Origin: Nostoc sp. T09
Lineage (GTDB): Bacteria > Cyanobacteriota > Cyanobacteriia > Cyanobacteriales > Nostocaceae
Length of the DNA stretch: 64,000 nt
NCBI RefSeq assembly: GCF_002154695.1
Contig: NZ_MTAV01000131.1
Coordinates: 1-64,000, forward strand
Reading direction: 5' to 3'
Positions within the stretch are counted from its first letter, which is position 1. Each line of letters opens with the position of its first letter. The notes under the pieces are model-generated. The model was not told the DNA's origin and made no database searches. It worked only from the letters and a program-made list of their open reading frames with translations. The position numbers and the translations under genes are program-made. Shown here piece by piece: positions 25,484 through 35,164 of this stretch.

Positions 25484-26669
25484 TTTGGCTCCTTACAGTC
25501 TGAAGCTTTCTTCGAGAAGAAATGTAAGCCCAAGGACCAGCTAGACAACCTTGCAATTCTGCCAAGATCAGATCGAGTGGTACACTGCTAGGCCGACCCA
25601 ATAGCGATCGCACTAGTGCTGGTAATTGATCGTGCCAGAACCAGGCTAAGGCTATCTGGAGGATACTAAATTCCCGCTCGAATAGTAAATGACGAGTAAA
25701 CAGAGAATAAACCCCTACCCCATAACCGTAGAATGTTTGGCGCAATTCCTCCCAAGTCCGTCGATGTCGGTGCCAGCTAACGGCTGTCGGTTCATAGACG
25801 ATGCGGTAGCCAGCGACTAATATGCGGGCAAACATCTCATGGTCGCCACCAGAGCGGGTAATAGTGCCTGCGTCTAGTGCTTCATCAAAAGAACCAACTA
25901 GATCTAGCACGCTGCGACGCAAAGCCATGTTGGCTCCTGCTCCTACTCGACCTGTTGCTAGCGGGTTGTGGCGATTACTGTCAAATACATTACGTCTGAA
26001 ACCTCTGCCAAAAGGATAATATTGTTCAAACCACTCTTGAGCCTCAGTTTCTAGTTCTAAAGGCATTGTCAAACCTGTCACACATAAAACGAGTGGATCG
26101 TTAAAATTCCTGAGAAATGCTCTGAGCCAATTAGGATCGGGAGCAGCATCATCGTCAGTGAAAGCGACAATTTCGTTTTTTGCCTCGCGCATTGCCCGAT
26201 TACGAGCTATGTCTAAACCTGGTCGAGGTTCGCGGATATAGCGGACGCGCTCGTAGTTTTTGACGAGCTGCTGTGTATCCTCAGTTGAGGGACAGTTGTC
26301 AATAATTAAAAACTCTTGTTGATCGTCAGGCATCCGCATCAGTGCATCCAAGCAACGGCGCAGATCTTCCGGGCGATCGCGCGTACAAACAGCTACAGTT
26401 GCTTTTGGTAGTGTAGAGTTACTTGTACCTGTTTCATCCCACTCTAAGTAATTTTGTAGCCAACGCTCCCACAACAATGGGCCTGCTGCACTGATAAGAT
26501 GATCTTGCAATTCAACTCCACTGATTCGTCCTTTAATTACTGGTAGTAGTGCTTTACCAATTGGTTGGCCTTGCAGTCGAATTAAAATTAATGCTTTTTG
26601 GTAACTATCTAATCCGCAAATTTTTTGGGGGAGTTGCTTTAAATCAATGTCAAGGACAGCAGTTGCCAT
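25476..26669 (-). CDS. Family 2 glycosyltransferase with N-terminal accessory module
   Basis: A 397-residue protein. Residues about 5-75 carry the locus-specific module (VLDIDLKQLP, ALILIRLQGQPIGKALLPV, LQDHLISAAGPLLW). The GT2 domain follows: VAVCTRDRPEDLRRCLDAL, IIDNCPST, AFTDDDAAPDPNWL, GAGANMALRRSVL and GGDHEMFARILVAGY. A similar arrangement in the gene at 21964-23217 suggests they are paralogues with different sugar specificities. It probably adds a sugar to the growing glycan at the cytosolic membrane face. Confidence 0.9.
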   Translation of the reverse strand: MATAVLDIDLKQLPQKICGLDSYQKALILIRLQGQPIGKALLPVIKGRISGVELQDHLISAAGPLLWERWLQNYLEWDETGTSNSTLPKATVAVCTRDRPEDLRRCLDALMRMPDDQQEFLIIDNCPSTEDTQQLVKNYERVRYIREPRPGLDIARNRAMREAKNEIVAFTDDDAAPDPNWLRAFLRNFNDPLVLCVTGLTMPLELETEAQEWFEQYYPFGRGFRRNVFDSNRHNPLATGRVGAGANMALRRSVLDLVGSFDEALDAGTITRSGGDHEMFARILVAGYRIVYEPTAVSWHRHRRTWEELRQTFYGYGVGVYSLFTRHLLFEREFSILQIALAWFWHDQLPALVRSLLGRPSSVPLDLILAELQGCLAGPWAYISSRRKLQTVRSQNE

Positions 26670-26679
26670 ATTGTATTTC

Positions 26680-27804
26680 CTAAATCAATTTCATTGCTCG
26701 ATGTAACATACTGCTAAATAAAATTTTTACTTGGATGTTTAATTGAGGTTTATTGATTTTGGTGATATTAGTATATTTATACTTATGAGTTTTTTTTATC
26801 GAATGTATTAGTCTAATAAAAATATCTTGCTGGGAAAAAATTACCGAAGGCAGCGATTTAGTTATGCTTCTAAAAATGCTTTTAATACTTAAGGTATATA
26901 GACTTAAATGCAAAATAGGTGTAAATAAATTTGATTTTAAAGCTTGGACTAGCCAGAATAATGTATTGCGATCGCTTCCACTTTGGCTACTTTGCCGCGC
27001 TAAATACATATAGAAGCTACTGCTAGACAGTCGATAGAGAAATCTGGAAATCTCCGGATGCTTTTGTTGCACACTATCTAACATTAATTGATGAGATTTC
27101 GCCATTATCTGATAGTTTCCTGACATACTGCTGCAAATCTGTCGATAGCCAATGAGAAATTCTGGAACGACTTTAAATCGATAATGCTCAGCAATGCGTA
27201 GGGATAGTTCCCAGTCTTCACAGCCTTGAGCATTGTTTGCTTTTAAATTACAGTTGTAGCCACCTACTTTTTCAAAACAAGTACTACGGATTAAACAAGC
27301 ACTAGCATTGCCCAAAAAATAATGGCATAGCAATGTTTTGTAGACATTTCCCTCGATATGAGAAACACGAAAGCCGCCTGTAGGCGTATCATTTTCATCA
27401 ATATCCATCGACCATGCATAGACTAACCCAATATCCCTTCCTCCCTCTAAAATACATTGCACTTGTCTTTCTAGATTTTGGGGATACCAGATATCATCTG
27501 CATCAATTGGTGCAATAAATTCTCCTTGAGAATTTTGAATCGCTAAGTTGCGAGCAGCAGCTACTCCTGAATTCGGCTGTTGTAACAGTATTACACGTTG
27601 GTCATTCAACGCAATTGATTGCACTATCTCGGCTGTTCTGTCTTGAGAACCATCATCTACTACCAAAACTTCTATATTTTTATATGTTTGCGAGAGGATT
27701 GAATGCAATGTCTTTTGAATAAACTTCTCTGCATTATATGCAGGAACTATAACTGATACTAAAGGACCTAAAGACGTCTGATAACACTGCTGATCGCTAC
27801 CCAT
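26680..27804 (-). CDS. Family 2 glycosyltransferase
   Basis: A 374-residue GT-A enzyme at the 5' end of the minus-strand glycosyltransferase operon. It has VSVIVPAYNAEKFIQKTLHS, VLVVDDGSQDRT, FIAPIDADDIWYPQNLE and GCEDWELSLRIAEHY. The C-terminal 100 residues are AT-rich and basic, with no clear domain. It lacks the accessory module present in its two downstream neighbours. The divergent promoter region towards 28102 (297 bp) holds no gene. Confidence 0.88.
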   Translation of the reverse strand: MGSDQQCYQTSLGPLVSVIVPAYNAEKFIQKTLHSILSQTYKNIEVLVVDDGSQDRTAEIVQSIALNDQRVILLQQPNSGVAAARNLAIQNSQGEFIAPIDADDIWYPQNLERQVQCILEGGRDIGLVYAWSMDIDENDTPTGGFRVSHIEGNVYKTLLCHYFLGNASACLIRSTCFEKVGGYNCNLKANNAQGCEDWELSLRIAEHYRFKVVPEFLIGYRQICSSMSGNYQIMAKSHQLMLDSVQQKHPEISRFLYRLSSSSFYMYLARQSSQSGSDRNTLFWLVQALKSNLFTPILHLSLYTLSIKSIFRSITKSLPSVIFSQQDIFIRLIHSIKKTHKYKYTNITKINKPQLNIQVKILFSSMLHRAMKLI

Positions 27805-28101
27805 TGTATACTTACGTATGTGATTTTTTTCTCAGTTGTACGGCAAAACATCTGGTACTTAGGTATATTTTATTCCGTCAATTGAAAATCATCCGATTGA
27901 TGACCAGTTAATGCACAATGGTAGCTGCCCTCTAAAGAGTGAGGCTAACACATTAAATTTGTAGTCTTTAATACTTTACGAAAAATTTATATAACTTTTA
28001 AGATTCCGTGAAGATACGAGTAATATTGTTCTACTTTAATAGATCTTCATAATATTAGTTAAAATACATACACGCACAAGTTACTACTTAGGTAAAGAAA
28101 A

Positions 28102-29151
28102 TTGACTTCATCTAACTTGCAACATTTACCTAGTATCTCTGTGATTATTCCTGTTTACAACGGGGGCAAAAATTTTTACAAATGTCTTACGAGTATATCT
28201 CAAGCTTTAGCTTCTGCCTATGAAGTGATTGTGGTGGCTGATGGTGATACAGATGGTTCTTGGCTCCTAGCCAAGAATTTTGGCGTAACAGTAATTAGAA
28301 ATCCTATTTCTGTTGGCCCGGCCAAAGCGCGTAACTTAGGTGCAAAGGTGGCACGAGGTGAGCTACTGTTTTTTGTAGACGCTGATGTAGAAATTTATCC
28401 TGACACTATAGAGAAAGTTGCCATGACTTTCCAACAGGAACCAGATATATCAGCGCTAATTGGCTGTTACGATGATGCACCAGGAGCAAGCAATTTCTTG
28501 TCCCAGTACAAGAATTTATTTCATCACTATACTCACCAGACAGCTTCAGAAGAAGCATCTACCTTTTGGGGTGCTTGTGGAGCAATCCGCAGAGATATTT
28601 TTTGGCAAATTGGTGGTTTTGATGAAAGTTATCGTCAACCATCTGTAGAAGACATTGATTTAGGCTATCGGCTGAAGCGGCATAATTATCGAATTAAGCT
28701 GTGTAAGCACATCCAGGTTAAACATCTCAAGCGATGGGAAGTAATTTCTTTACTCAAAGCCGAATTTTTCTATCGTGCCCTTCCTTGGACTGCTTTAATC
28801 TTACGCGATCGCCAAATGATTAACGATTTAAATTTGAGGTTGAAAAGCCGAATTAGTATTGTGTTAATTTACACAATTTTGCTTAGCTTCATAGCAAGCT
28901 GTTGGTGGACAAGTTGCCTCATACTTACCTTTGTTCTGAGTCTTGTACTTCTGGTACTCAATGCTCCTGTCTACCAATTCTTTTGGACAAAACGGGGTTT
29001 GTTATTTGCATTCCAAACCGTTATCTGGCATTGGCTGTATTACTTTTACAGTGGACTTGCATTTGCTATTGGTGTAATCCGTCATCAAATATTTAATAAT
29101 CGTTGGCTTTCCTTGGGGCTGTTTCAAAAGTTTTCTTTCGGTAGTCGCTAA
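28102..29151 (+). CDS. Membrane-anchored family 2 glycosyltransferase
   Basis: A 349-residue protein from a TTG start, with a modest AGGTAAAG ahead. The GT-A motifs are ISVIIPVYNGGKNFYKCL, VVADGDTDGS, GPAKARNLGAKVARGELLFF with VDADVEI, and FWGACGAIRRDIF, GFDESYRQPSVEDIDLGYRL. After residue about 245 come hydrophobic segments (IVLIYTILLSFIASC, LILTFVLSLVLLVL, and one near the end). That places it among membrane-bound GT2 enzymes that use lipid-linked or membrane-associated acceptors. It leads a plus-strand trio with the next two genes. Confidence 0.87.
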   Translation: MTSSNLQHLPSISVIIPVYNGGKNFYKCLTSISQALASAYEVIVVADGDTDGSWLLAKNFGVTVIRNPISVGPAKARNLGAKVARGELLFFVDADVEIYPDTIEKVAMTFQQEPDISALIGCYDDAPGASNFLSQYKNLFHHYTHQTASEEASTFWGACGAIRRDIFWQIGGFDESYRQPSVEDIDLGYRLKRHNYRIKLCKHIQVKHLKRWEVISLLKAEFFYRALPWTALILRDRQMINDLNLRLKSRISIVLIYTILLSFIASCWWTSCLILTFVLSLVLLVLNAPVYQFFWTKRGLLFAFQTVIWHWLYYFYSGLAFAIGVIRHQIFNNRWLSLGLFQKFSFGSR

Positions 29152-29270
29152 GAATTAAATGCTAGCTGTGATATTGCACAGTAGCGTTATGAAGTTGGAG
29201 AGAGAGATAAATTGCCGCTTACTTCAGTTCCTTGTTGGGTAATTCAATCAATATTGTAGAATTCGCAACT

Positions 29271-30725
29271 ATGACTTTGAAAAAACATCCTGTAGTGATC
29301 ATTGGAGCAGGCCCAGCTGGTTTGACTGCTGCCTATGAACTGATAAAGCATGGAATTAAATCTGTAGTGCTCGAAAAAGCTGACAAAGTTGGTGGGATTT
29401 CTCGCACTGAAGTTTACAAAGATTACCGCTTCGATATTGGCGGTCACCGTTTTTACACTAAGGTCGAGGAAGTCAAGCAACTCTGGCAAGAAATGCTGGG
29501 AGAAGAGTTAGTCAAAGTTCCTCGTTTGTCACGCATTTATTACCGAGGTAAGTTCTTTAACTATCCCCTATCACCATTCAACGCTCTATCAAATCTTGGT
29601 ATCGTTGAAAGTCTACTGATTTTATTGAGCTATTTCAAAGCAAAATTGTGGCCTAACCTTGAAGAAAAAACTTTAGATCAGTGGGTAACTAATCGTTTTG
29701 GCAGTCGCCTCTACAAAATATTCTTCAAAACCTATACTGAAAAAGTATGGGGTATTCCGTGCAATAAAATTCAAGCAGAGTGGGCAGCACAACGAATTAA
29801 AGGATTGTCGTTGAAGTCCGCTGTCTTGAACGCCTTGTTTGGTAGTAACGATACTAAAACCTTAATTAAGGAATTTGATTATCCAGTTTTGGGGCCAGGC
29901 TTGATGTGGCAGCGATTCCAAGAAGCTGTAGAAAGCAAAGGTAGTCAAGTCTCTCTCAATGCTAAAGTCACTCGTATTCAACGCGAAGGAACCAATATTA
30001 AGAGTATCACTGTTCAGCAAGATGGAAAAATTTGCAAAATCACCGGAGAACATTTTATCTCCACCATGCCTGTAACTCTACTGGTCAATCGCCTCGATCC
30101 TCCAGCACCAGACGATGTAATCCAGGCAGCAAAATCACTAAATTATCGAAATTTCATCATTGTATCGCTGATTATTGATGCCAAAGATCTGTTTCCCGAC
30201 AACTGGATTTATGTTCATAGTTCAGAAGTCAAAGTAGGTCGAATCCAAAACTTTAAGAATTGGAGCGCTGCTATGGTTCCCGATCCAAATAAAACTTGTT
30301 TGGGTATGGAATATTTTTGTAGCGATGGTGATGAGATCTGGACTATGTCTGATAGTGAATTGCTTGATTTAGCAACATCTGAAGTTGCTAGGTTAGGAAT
30401 CGCTAATACAAATATTGTTGAGGATGGTGTTGTATTACGCCAAGCAAAAGCTTATCCAGTATACGACCGTGATTATCGTCAGCATTTGCAAGTTATTCAA
30501 AAGTTTTTGGCAAGATTTGATAACATGCAAACGATTGGACGCAATGGGATGCATCGTTACAACAATCAAGATCATTCGATGTTGACAGGTATGTTAGCAG
30601 TCAGGAATCTGCTAGGTGAAAAGCATGATTTGTGGGAAGTCAATACTGAACGTTCTTACTATGAAGAATTTACGCAAGATGAACTGAAGAAGACACCAAA
30701 GGCACTGCTATTACAACGCAATTGA
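29271..30725 (+). CDS. UDP-galactopyranose-mutase-like NAD(P)/FAD oxidoreductase
   Basis: About 484 residues from the ATG at 29271; a TTG at 29232 is also possible. The N-terminus has the FAD-binding VIIGAGPAGLTAAYEL and the acidic ribose ligand in VVLEKADKVGG, followed by DIGGHRFYTK. Other family landmarks are FFNYPLSPFNAL, EKVWGIPCNKI and the C-terminal IGRNGMHRYNNQDHSM. Enzymes of this group include UDP-galactopyranose mutases and amine-oxidase-like sugar or lipid dehydrogenases. The surrounding glycosyltransferases suggest a role in sugar-nucleotide or lipid-linked sugar conversion. Confidence 0.85.
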   Translation: MTLKKHPVVIIGAGPAGLTAAYELIKHGIKSVVLEKADKVGGISRTEVYKDYRFDIGGHRFYTKVEEVKQLWQEMLGEELVKVPRLSRIYYRGKFFNYPLSPFNALSNLGIVESLLILLSYFKAKLWPNLEEKTLDQWVTNRFGSRLYKIFFKTYTEKVWGIPCNKIQAEWAAQRIKGLSLKSAVLNALFGSNDTKTLIKEFDYPVLGPGLMWQRFQEAVESKGSQVSLNAKVTRIQREGTNIKSITVQQDGKICKITGEHFISTMPVTLLVNRLDPPAPDDVIQAAKSLNYRNFIIVSLIIDAKDLFPDNWIYVHSSEVKVGRIQNFKNWSAAMVPDPNKTCLGMEYFCSDGDEIWTMSDSELLDLATSEVARLGIANTNIVEDGVVLRQAKAYPVYDRDYRQHLQVIQKFLARFDNMQTIGRNGMHRYNNQDHSMLTGMLAVRNLLGEKHDLWEVNTERSYYEEFTQDELKKTPKALLLQRN

Positions 30726-30850
30726 ATCTCAAGCGAAAATCGCTCTCTAATGCAAGTTGGCAATTAGTTATCAAAGACGGTCATCTACCAATTAATTGAT
30801 TTCAGAGTGCAGTGAAAGTTAATATTGTTTGAAATTACTAGAATAGCTTT

Positions 30851-32020
30851 GTGTTTAATATTTATAATAAAAAAAATAAATTATCTGTATTTTTCATCTT
30901 TGCTTTAATTACATTATATTTAGCAATATTCTTTTTTTTAAACAAACTTCAATTTCCAGCAATGTGGGATGAAAAAAGCTTTTGGCAAACTAGTCTGTTG
31001 TTTAGCAAGAGTTTGATTCCTGATATAGCTGAGTTAAAAAATTATGCTGAGTTGAATACACCACTACCGTTTATAATTTTTGGGATTCTTGAGTATCTAT
31101 TTCACGGTGGTTTATTTGCTGGAAGACTATTAAATTTATTGCTTTCTTTTATAATTTTATGCCTAATTGGATTTTCTAGCCGCAAAAATAGGAGAGCCAG
31201 TTTATTAGCAGCATTTGGACTTTTACTATGTCCATATTATTTGTTTTATAGTGTCCTTTTATATACAGATAATATTGCGATATTTTTTGTTTTACTGGGC
31301 TTTTGGTTCTACACCCGTTCTCATCATATTTTAAGCAGCTTTGCTTTTATTTTAGCAATTGCCTCACGCCAATATATGCTGGCTTTCCCCGTAGCTATAG
31401 CTGTTCACGAGTTGGTTACTTCTAGGCAAACAGGGGTAAAGTTACGCATTCAATTGTTAGCGCCTGTTGTGGCCTTATCATCTATTTTTGTTTGGATTTG
31501 GCTGTTTGGTGGACTTGCTCCCAAAGCTGGCTTAGGAAAGGAAGTAACACCAGTAGTTCAACAATTAGCCTGGTCTTTTTCAATAAATGGTAGCCTTTAC
31601 TTTCTATCATGGATCGGGTTACATTTTGTGATTCCTGAATGGCTGGTATTTTCGAGAAAGCTCCAAAAACAAAAGTTATTTACTCGGAAAATTTTTGTTA
31701 TAGCTGCCGCTTTATTACTTTTATTTTTGATATTTTCTAGTCCCTTGCAATCGCATGGACTCATTGCTAAATTAACTGATTTTTTACCAGGGAATTTATT
31801 CAAGATTGCTGTATTTTATGGTTTAGCTTTATTAGCATGTGTGCGGTTCTCTCGGATTAATTTGGTCTTTTGGTTGCTGGTAATGAACTGTGGCATTATG
31901 CTAAAAGCTTACCCTTGGGAGAAATATGTTCTCCCCCTAGTTGTAGTATTGTGGTATCTCAAATCTTTGAATCTACTAGATAAGACGCTAAAACATAGCG
32001 TCCCCAATACTAGTAATTGA
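30851..32020 (+). CDS. Polytopic membrane protein, GT-C glycosyltransferase-like
   Basis: A 389-residue very hydrophobic protein from a GTG start, with roughly nine to ten membrane segments. The first loop holds PAMWDEKSFWQTSLLFSK; the acidic Asp-Glu pair just after the first helix is the usual catalytic position of GT-C enzymes, which use polyprenyl-phosphate sugars. NTPLPFIIFGILEY and IASRQYMLAFPVAIAV recall the Alg10/ArnT-like group. The gene is much more AT-rich than its neighbours. It probably transfers a sugar on the outer face of the membrane; this is an inference from topology. Confidence 0.65.
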   Translation: MFNIYNKKNKLSVFFIFALITLYLAIFFFLNKLQFPAMWDEKSFWQTSLLFSKSLIPDIAELKNYAELNTPLPFIIFGILEYLFHGGLFAGRLLNLLLSFIILCLIGFSSRKNRRASLLAAFGLLLCPYYLFYSVLLYTDNIAIFFVLLGFWFYTRSHHILSSFAFILAIASRQYMLAFPVAIAVHELVTSRQTGVKLRIQLLAPVVALSSIFVWIWLFGGLAPKAGLGKEVTPVVQQLAWSFSINGSLYFLSWIGLHFVIPEWLVFSRKLQKQKLFTRKIFVIAAALLLLFLIFSSPLQSHGLIAKLTDFLPGNLFKIAVFYGLALLACVRFSRINLVFWLLVMNCGIMLKAYPWEKYVLPLVVVLWYLKSLNLLDKTLKHSVPNTSN

Positions 32021-32193
32021 GCATTTATTTTAGCCAGCGATCGCCGATCTTGCCGCGCGATCGCTACCATTGTTGTAATATCCGATCTTGCTTGAAACGG
32101 GAAGAGTGCGATCGCATTTTTAGCCTACACAATCAAATGGCAGCCGATGCGATCGCTTACAATTGGCATAACTCAAATTCGCGTCAATGTGCG

Positions 32194-32219
32194 TAGACGC
32201 GGAGCGACTTGTCGTTGAC
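32194..32219. repeat. 26-bp small dispersed repeat inserted in a HIP1 site, copy 2
   Basis: The plus strand reads TGTGCG, a 26-bp insert (TAGACGCGGAGCGACTTG...), then ATCGCT. Taking the insert out restores GCGATCGC. It is a diverged sister of the copy at 4788-4814, one base shorter, and interrupts the octamer at exactly the same point. It lies between genes and breaks nothing. Confidence 0.75.
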
Positions 32220-32257
32220 ATCGCTAAAAACTTCTCCCTCTCATCCCAATACTTGTC

Positions 32258-32328
32258 GGTTAAGGGGAAAAGGGGAAGGGGAAAGAAAAAACCTTTAACC
32301 TTTACCCTTTAACCTTTTCCCCTTAACC
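32258..32328. repeat. Purine-rich hairpin with 16-bp perfect arms
   Basis: The arms GGTTAAGGGGAAAAGG (32258-32273) and CCTTTTCCCCTTAACC (32313-32328) are exact complements; the intervening sequence is also partly self-complementary. It sits between the convergent GT-C-like and CHAT genes. Its position could let it end transcripts, but there is no T-run directly after either arm. A similar GA-rich hairpin is found at 42475-42532. Confidence 0.6.
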
Positions 32329-32407
32329 AATTCCGAGTTAAAAATGCTTAACCGAGCAGTATTGCCTCTAATCCCTTCTGCCCTCTGCCTCCTGCCCTCT
32401 GCCTTCC

Positions 32408-35164
32408 CTACCGCCATTCCCCCTGTACCGTAAAAGCTGCCCAGTAGTGCGGACTACGCCATTTAGGATTTTCCCACAACGTCTTCTGTGCTGCACGCAA
32501 TGCCTCAGCTGGCTTTTTATCTTGCTGCAACATTTGCTTATAAAATTCCTGCATTAATACTGATGTGCCTTCATCGCTAACTTGCCACAGGGATACCGCC
32601 ACCCGCGCTGCACCCGCGTACATCAAGCCGCGTGTTAAGCCGACTAATCCCTCACCGTTGACGTTTTTACCCAGTCCAGTTTCGCAAGCACTCAAGACAA
32701 TTAACTCTGCTGGATAATCTTGGTTAAATAAATCTGCCAAGCGCAAGTAACCGCTAATGGGGTTGCCTTTTTTATCAACTAAAGACAGTACAATCCCTGA
32801 TAGCTCTGGTTGGTCAGAATTGACAAAACCGTGAGTAGCAAAATGGAGAATGCGGAATTGATTTAAAGTGCCACTAGTTGCCCAATTGTAGTTAGCATCA
32901 AAGCTCAAGGCTTGCAAGCTGTTTGCTGCTGGTATCAGTTTTAAAATTGCTTGTGCTTCTATTTGTGTATATTTGAGCCTGTCCCAACCTTTACGTTTGA
33001 GGCTTCTAGCAGAACGGGAGAGGGCAGAACGTTCAAGTTCAAGGTTAGGGGCGAGTTGGGATGTTTCGGGTTTACCTGTGACTCGCTCATCAGTAGCACT
33101 ATATACTGGGTCTGCGAGAATAGCTAAAGCTTTCGGTGCAGGTTGACGCTTGGCGAGTTGTTGACGTTGAAAAGCAATAGTTGAGGCTGAGGGTAAATTC
33201 ACGATTTCATGATTGAGCATTAATGGCTGGTATTTATTGACGCTAGGATCAGCCAACGCTGCAAAGGGAATTGTTTGTAATGCACCATCAGCCACAATTA
33301 CCAAACGCTTTCCGGCTAATTTATCAGCGACGGGTGCGAGGATAAGCTTACTCAGTTTTCTTGCCCTGGCAATCGATAGGTTTGTTGCATCTGGTTGTTG
33401 CAAACTTGAAGGGAAACTTCTGACAACTTCTTCTATTTCCTGGTTTGGGGGAAGCGTATAAACTTGCATCGATGTAGGAGTGACAGCCCACAAATAACTG
33501 CGTTCTTCTCCCAAAGAATACTGCAACAGCAACGTGTCTCGATCGAGTTGTTGTTGAATTTGCGGTAATTTGAGAATGTCTTTTTCGGGGTCTGGATTTG
33601 TCAACTTTGCATATGCTGGGCTACTAGCACGAATTTTGGCTTGCAGTTCTTGATATTGGCTAAGAAGATTTGTGATTTCTATGGTTAGTTTTTCAATAGA
33701 TTCTTGAGTAGTCGAGTCGTTTTTATTTGCTGAAGTTTCTAAATTTCGCCGCAGTGTATCCTTATCATCAATTTGCTGCCGTAAATCACGTTCTTGTGCT
33801 AGTAGTTGTGGGTTCGCACCTTTTGTGATTTTGGCATTCGCTTCGTTTAACAACTCTATGAGACTTCGGGCGCGGGAGCGTTCGCTGTAGTGCAGAGCTA
33901 ATGCGTCATATCCTTGTGATGGGTCTTTTTTGTGCAGTTCCATCAACAGGTCAATGTAGAATTTGTAATAACCTTGCTTTGTAGCAAAGTAAGAAGTACG
34001 AAGGTCTTTGCTGACAATTTTGGTGCGTAATTCTTCAATAATTTTGATCGCTGCTTCTATGTTAGTGCGGGCTGCTTGCAAGTTACCGCGATCGCGTTCT
34101 AGCCCAGCGAGGTTAGAAAGGGTAGTAGCAAAGCCTGCTTTATTACCCACCTCCTTTAACAAAGGCAGAGCCAAGTTGAAGAATTTGAGTGCTTGCTGCT
34201 TGTCTCCTAATGAGTTGTAGGCATAGCCAATATTGTTGAGGGTTCTTGCTTCCCCTGCTTTATCTCCCACTTCGTTAATCAAAGGCAGAGCTAAGTTGTA
34301 CAATTTGCGTGCCTGCTGCTTGTCTTCTAATGAGTGGTAGACTAAGCCAATATTGTTGAGGGTAGTAGCAACCCCTGCTTTATTGCCCACCTCCTTCATC
34401 AAAGGCAGAGCCAAGTTGTAAAATTTGAGTGCTTCTTGCTTGTCTCCTAATGACTGGTAGACAGCGCCAATATTGTTGAGGGTTTTTGCTTGCTGTACTT
34501 TATCCCCCACTTCCTGACTTAAAGGCAGAGCCAAGGTGTAGAATTCGAGTGCCTGCGGCTCGTCTCCTAATGAGTAGTAGACTAAGCCAATATTACTGAG
34601 GGTAGTAGCAACGCCTGCTTTATACCCCAGCTCCTTCATCAAAGGCAGAGCCAAGTTGTAGAATGTGAGTGCCTGCTGTTTGTCTCCTAATGAGTCGTAG
34701 ACTAAGCCAATATTGTTAAGGGTAGTAGCAACGCCTCCTTTATTCCCCACTTCTTTACTCAAAGGCAGAGCCAAGTTGTAAAATTTGAGTGCCTCTTGCT
34801 TGTCTCCTAATGAGTCGTAGACTAAGCCAATATTGTTGAGGGTAGTAGCTTGCCATTTTTTATCTCCTGCTTTCTGCCACAAAAAGAGCGCTTCTTGCAA
34901 TTTTTCTATTGCCTGTCTCAGTGATTCTGCTGTACCTTGTTTGTAAAATTCGCCTGCTTCAATATAGGCTTTTTGTGCTGCGGTATCGGTTGCATCTTGC
35001 TCTGTTGTGGTTGGTTGCTGTGCAATTTGCGTTTGTTTAAGTATGGCTTGTGCCCCCACAGACTCGGATAATAAAATTACACTCAGCAAGCAAATTAAAC
35101 TGTAAAGCTTAAACGTGGGTTTTAGATATGTAGAAAAGTGGCTTTTTGTGGTTTTCTTATTCAT
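32408..35164 (-). CDS. CHAT-domain protein with TPR repeats and signal peptide
   Basis: About 918 residues from the ATG at 35164; an in-frame ATG at 35206 would add 14. Signal-peptide-like residues are LYSLICLLSVILLSESVGAQA. Then come seven or more nearly identical 40-residue tetratricopeptide repeats (NNIGLVYDSLGDKQ, ALKFYNLALPL). A coiled coil (residues about 430-520) leads to the C-terminal CHAT fold, a caspase-like protease relative. Its presumed catalytic dyad is His in HFATHG (near 777) and Cys in SACETG (near 826). Bacterial CHAT-TPR proteins are suspected effectors or proteases in stress and immunity; a target is not evident. Confidence 0.9.
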   Translation of the reverse strand: MNKKTTKSHFSTYLKPTFKLYSLICLLSVILLSESVGAQAILKQTQIAQQPTTTEQDATDTAAQKAYIEAGEFYKQGTAESLRQAIEKLQEALFLWQKAGDKKWQATTLNNIGLVYDSLGDKQEALKFYNLALPLSKEVGNKGGVATTLNNIGLVYDSLGDKQQALTFYNLALPLMKELGYKAGVATTLSNIGLVYYSLGDEPQALEFYTLALPLSQEVGDKVQQAKTLNNIGAVYQSLGDKQEALKFYNLALPLMKEVGNKAGVATTLNNIGLVYHSLEDKQQARKLYNLALPLINEVGDKAGEARTLNNIGYAYNSLGDKQQALKFFNLALPLLKEVGNKAGFATTLSNLAGLERDRGNLQAARTNIEAAIKIIEELRTKIVSKDLRTSYFATKQGYYKFYIDLLMELHKKDPSQGYDALALHYSERSRARSLIELLNEANAKITKGANPQLLAQERDLRQQIDDKDTLRRNLETSANKNDSTTQESIEKLTIEITNLLSQYQELQAKIRASSPAYAKLTNPDPEKDILKLPQIQQQLDRDTLLLQYSLGEERSYLWAVTPTSMQVYTLPPNQEIEEVVRSFPSSLQQPDATNLSIARARKLSKLILAPVADKLAGKRLVIVADGALQTIPFAALADPSVNKYQPLMLNHEIVNLPSASTIAFQRQQLAKRQPAPKALAILADPVYSATDERVTGKPETSQLAPNLELERSALSRSARSLKRKGWDRLKYTQIEAQAILKLIPAANSLQALSFDANYNWATSGTLNQFRILHFATHGFVNSDQPELSGIVLSLVDKKGNPISGYLRLADLFNQDYPAELIVLSACETGLGKNVNGEGLVGLTRGLMYAGAARVAVSLWQVSDEGTSVLMQEFYKQMLQQDKKPAEALRAAQKTLWENPKWRSPHYWAAFTVQGEWR

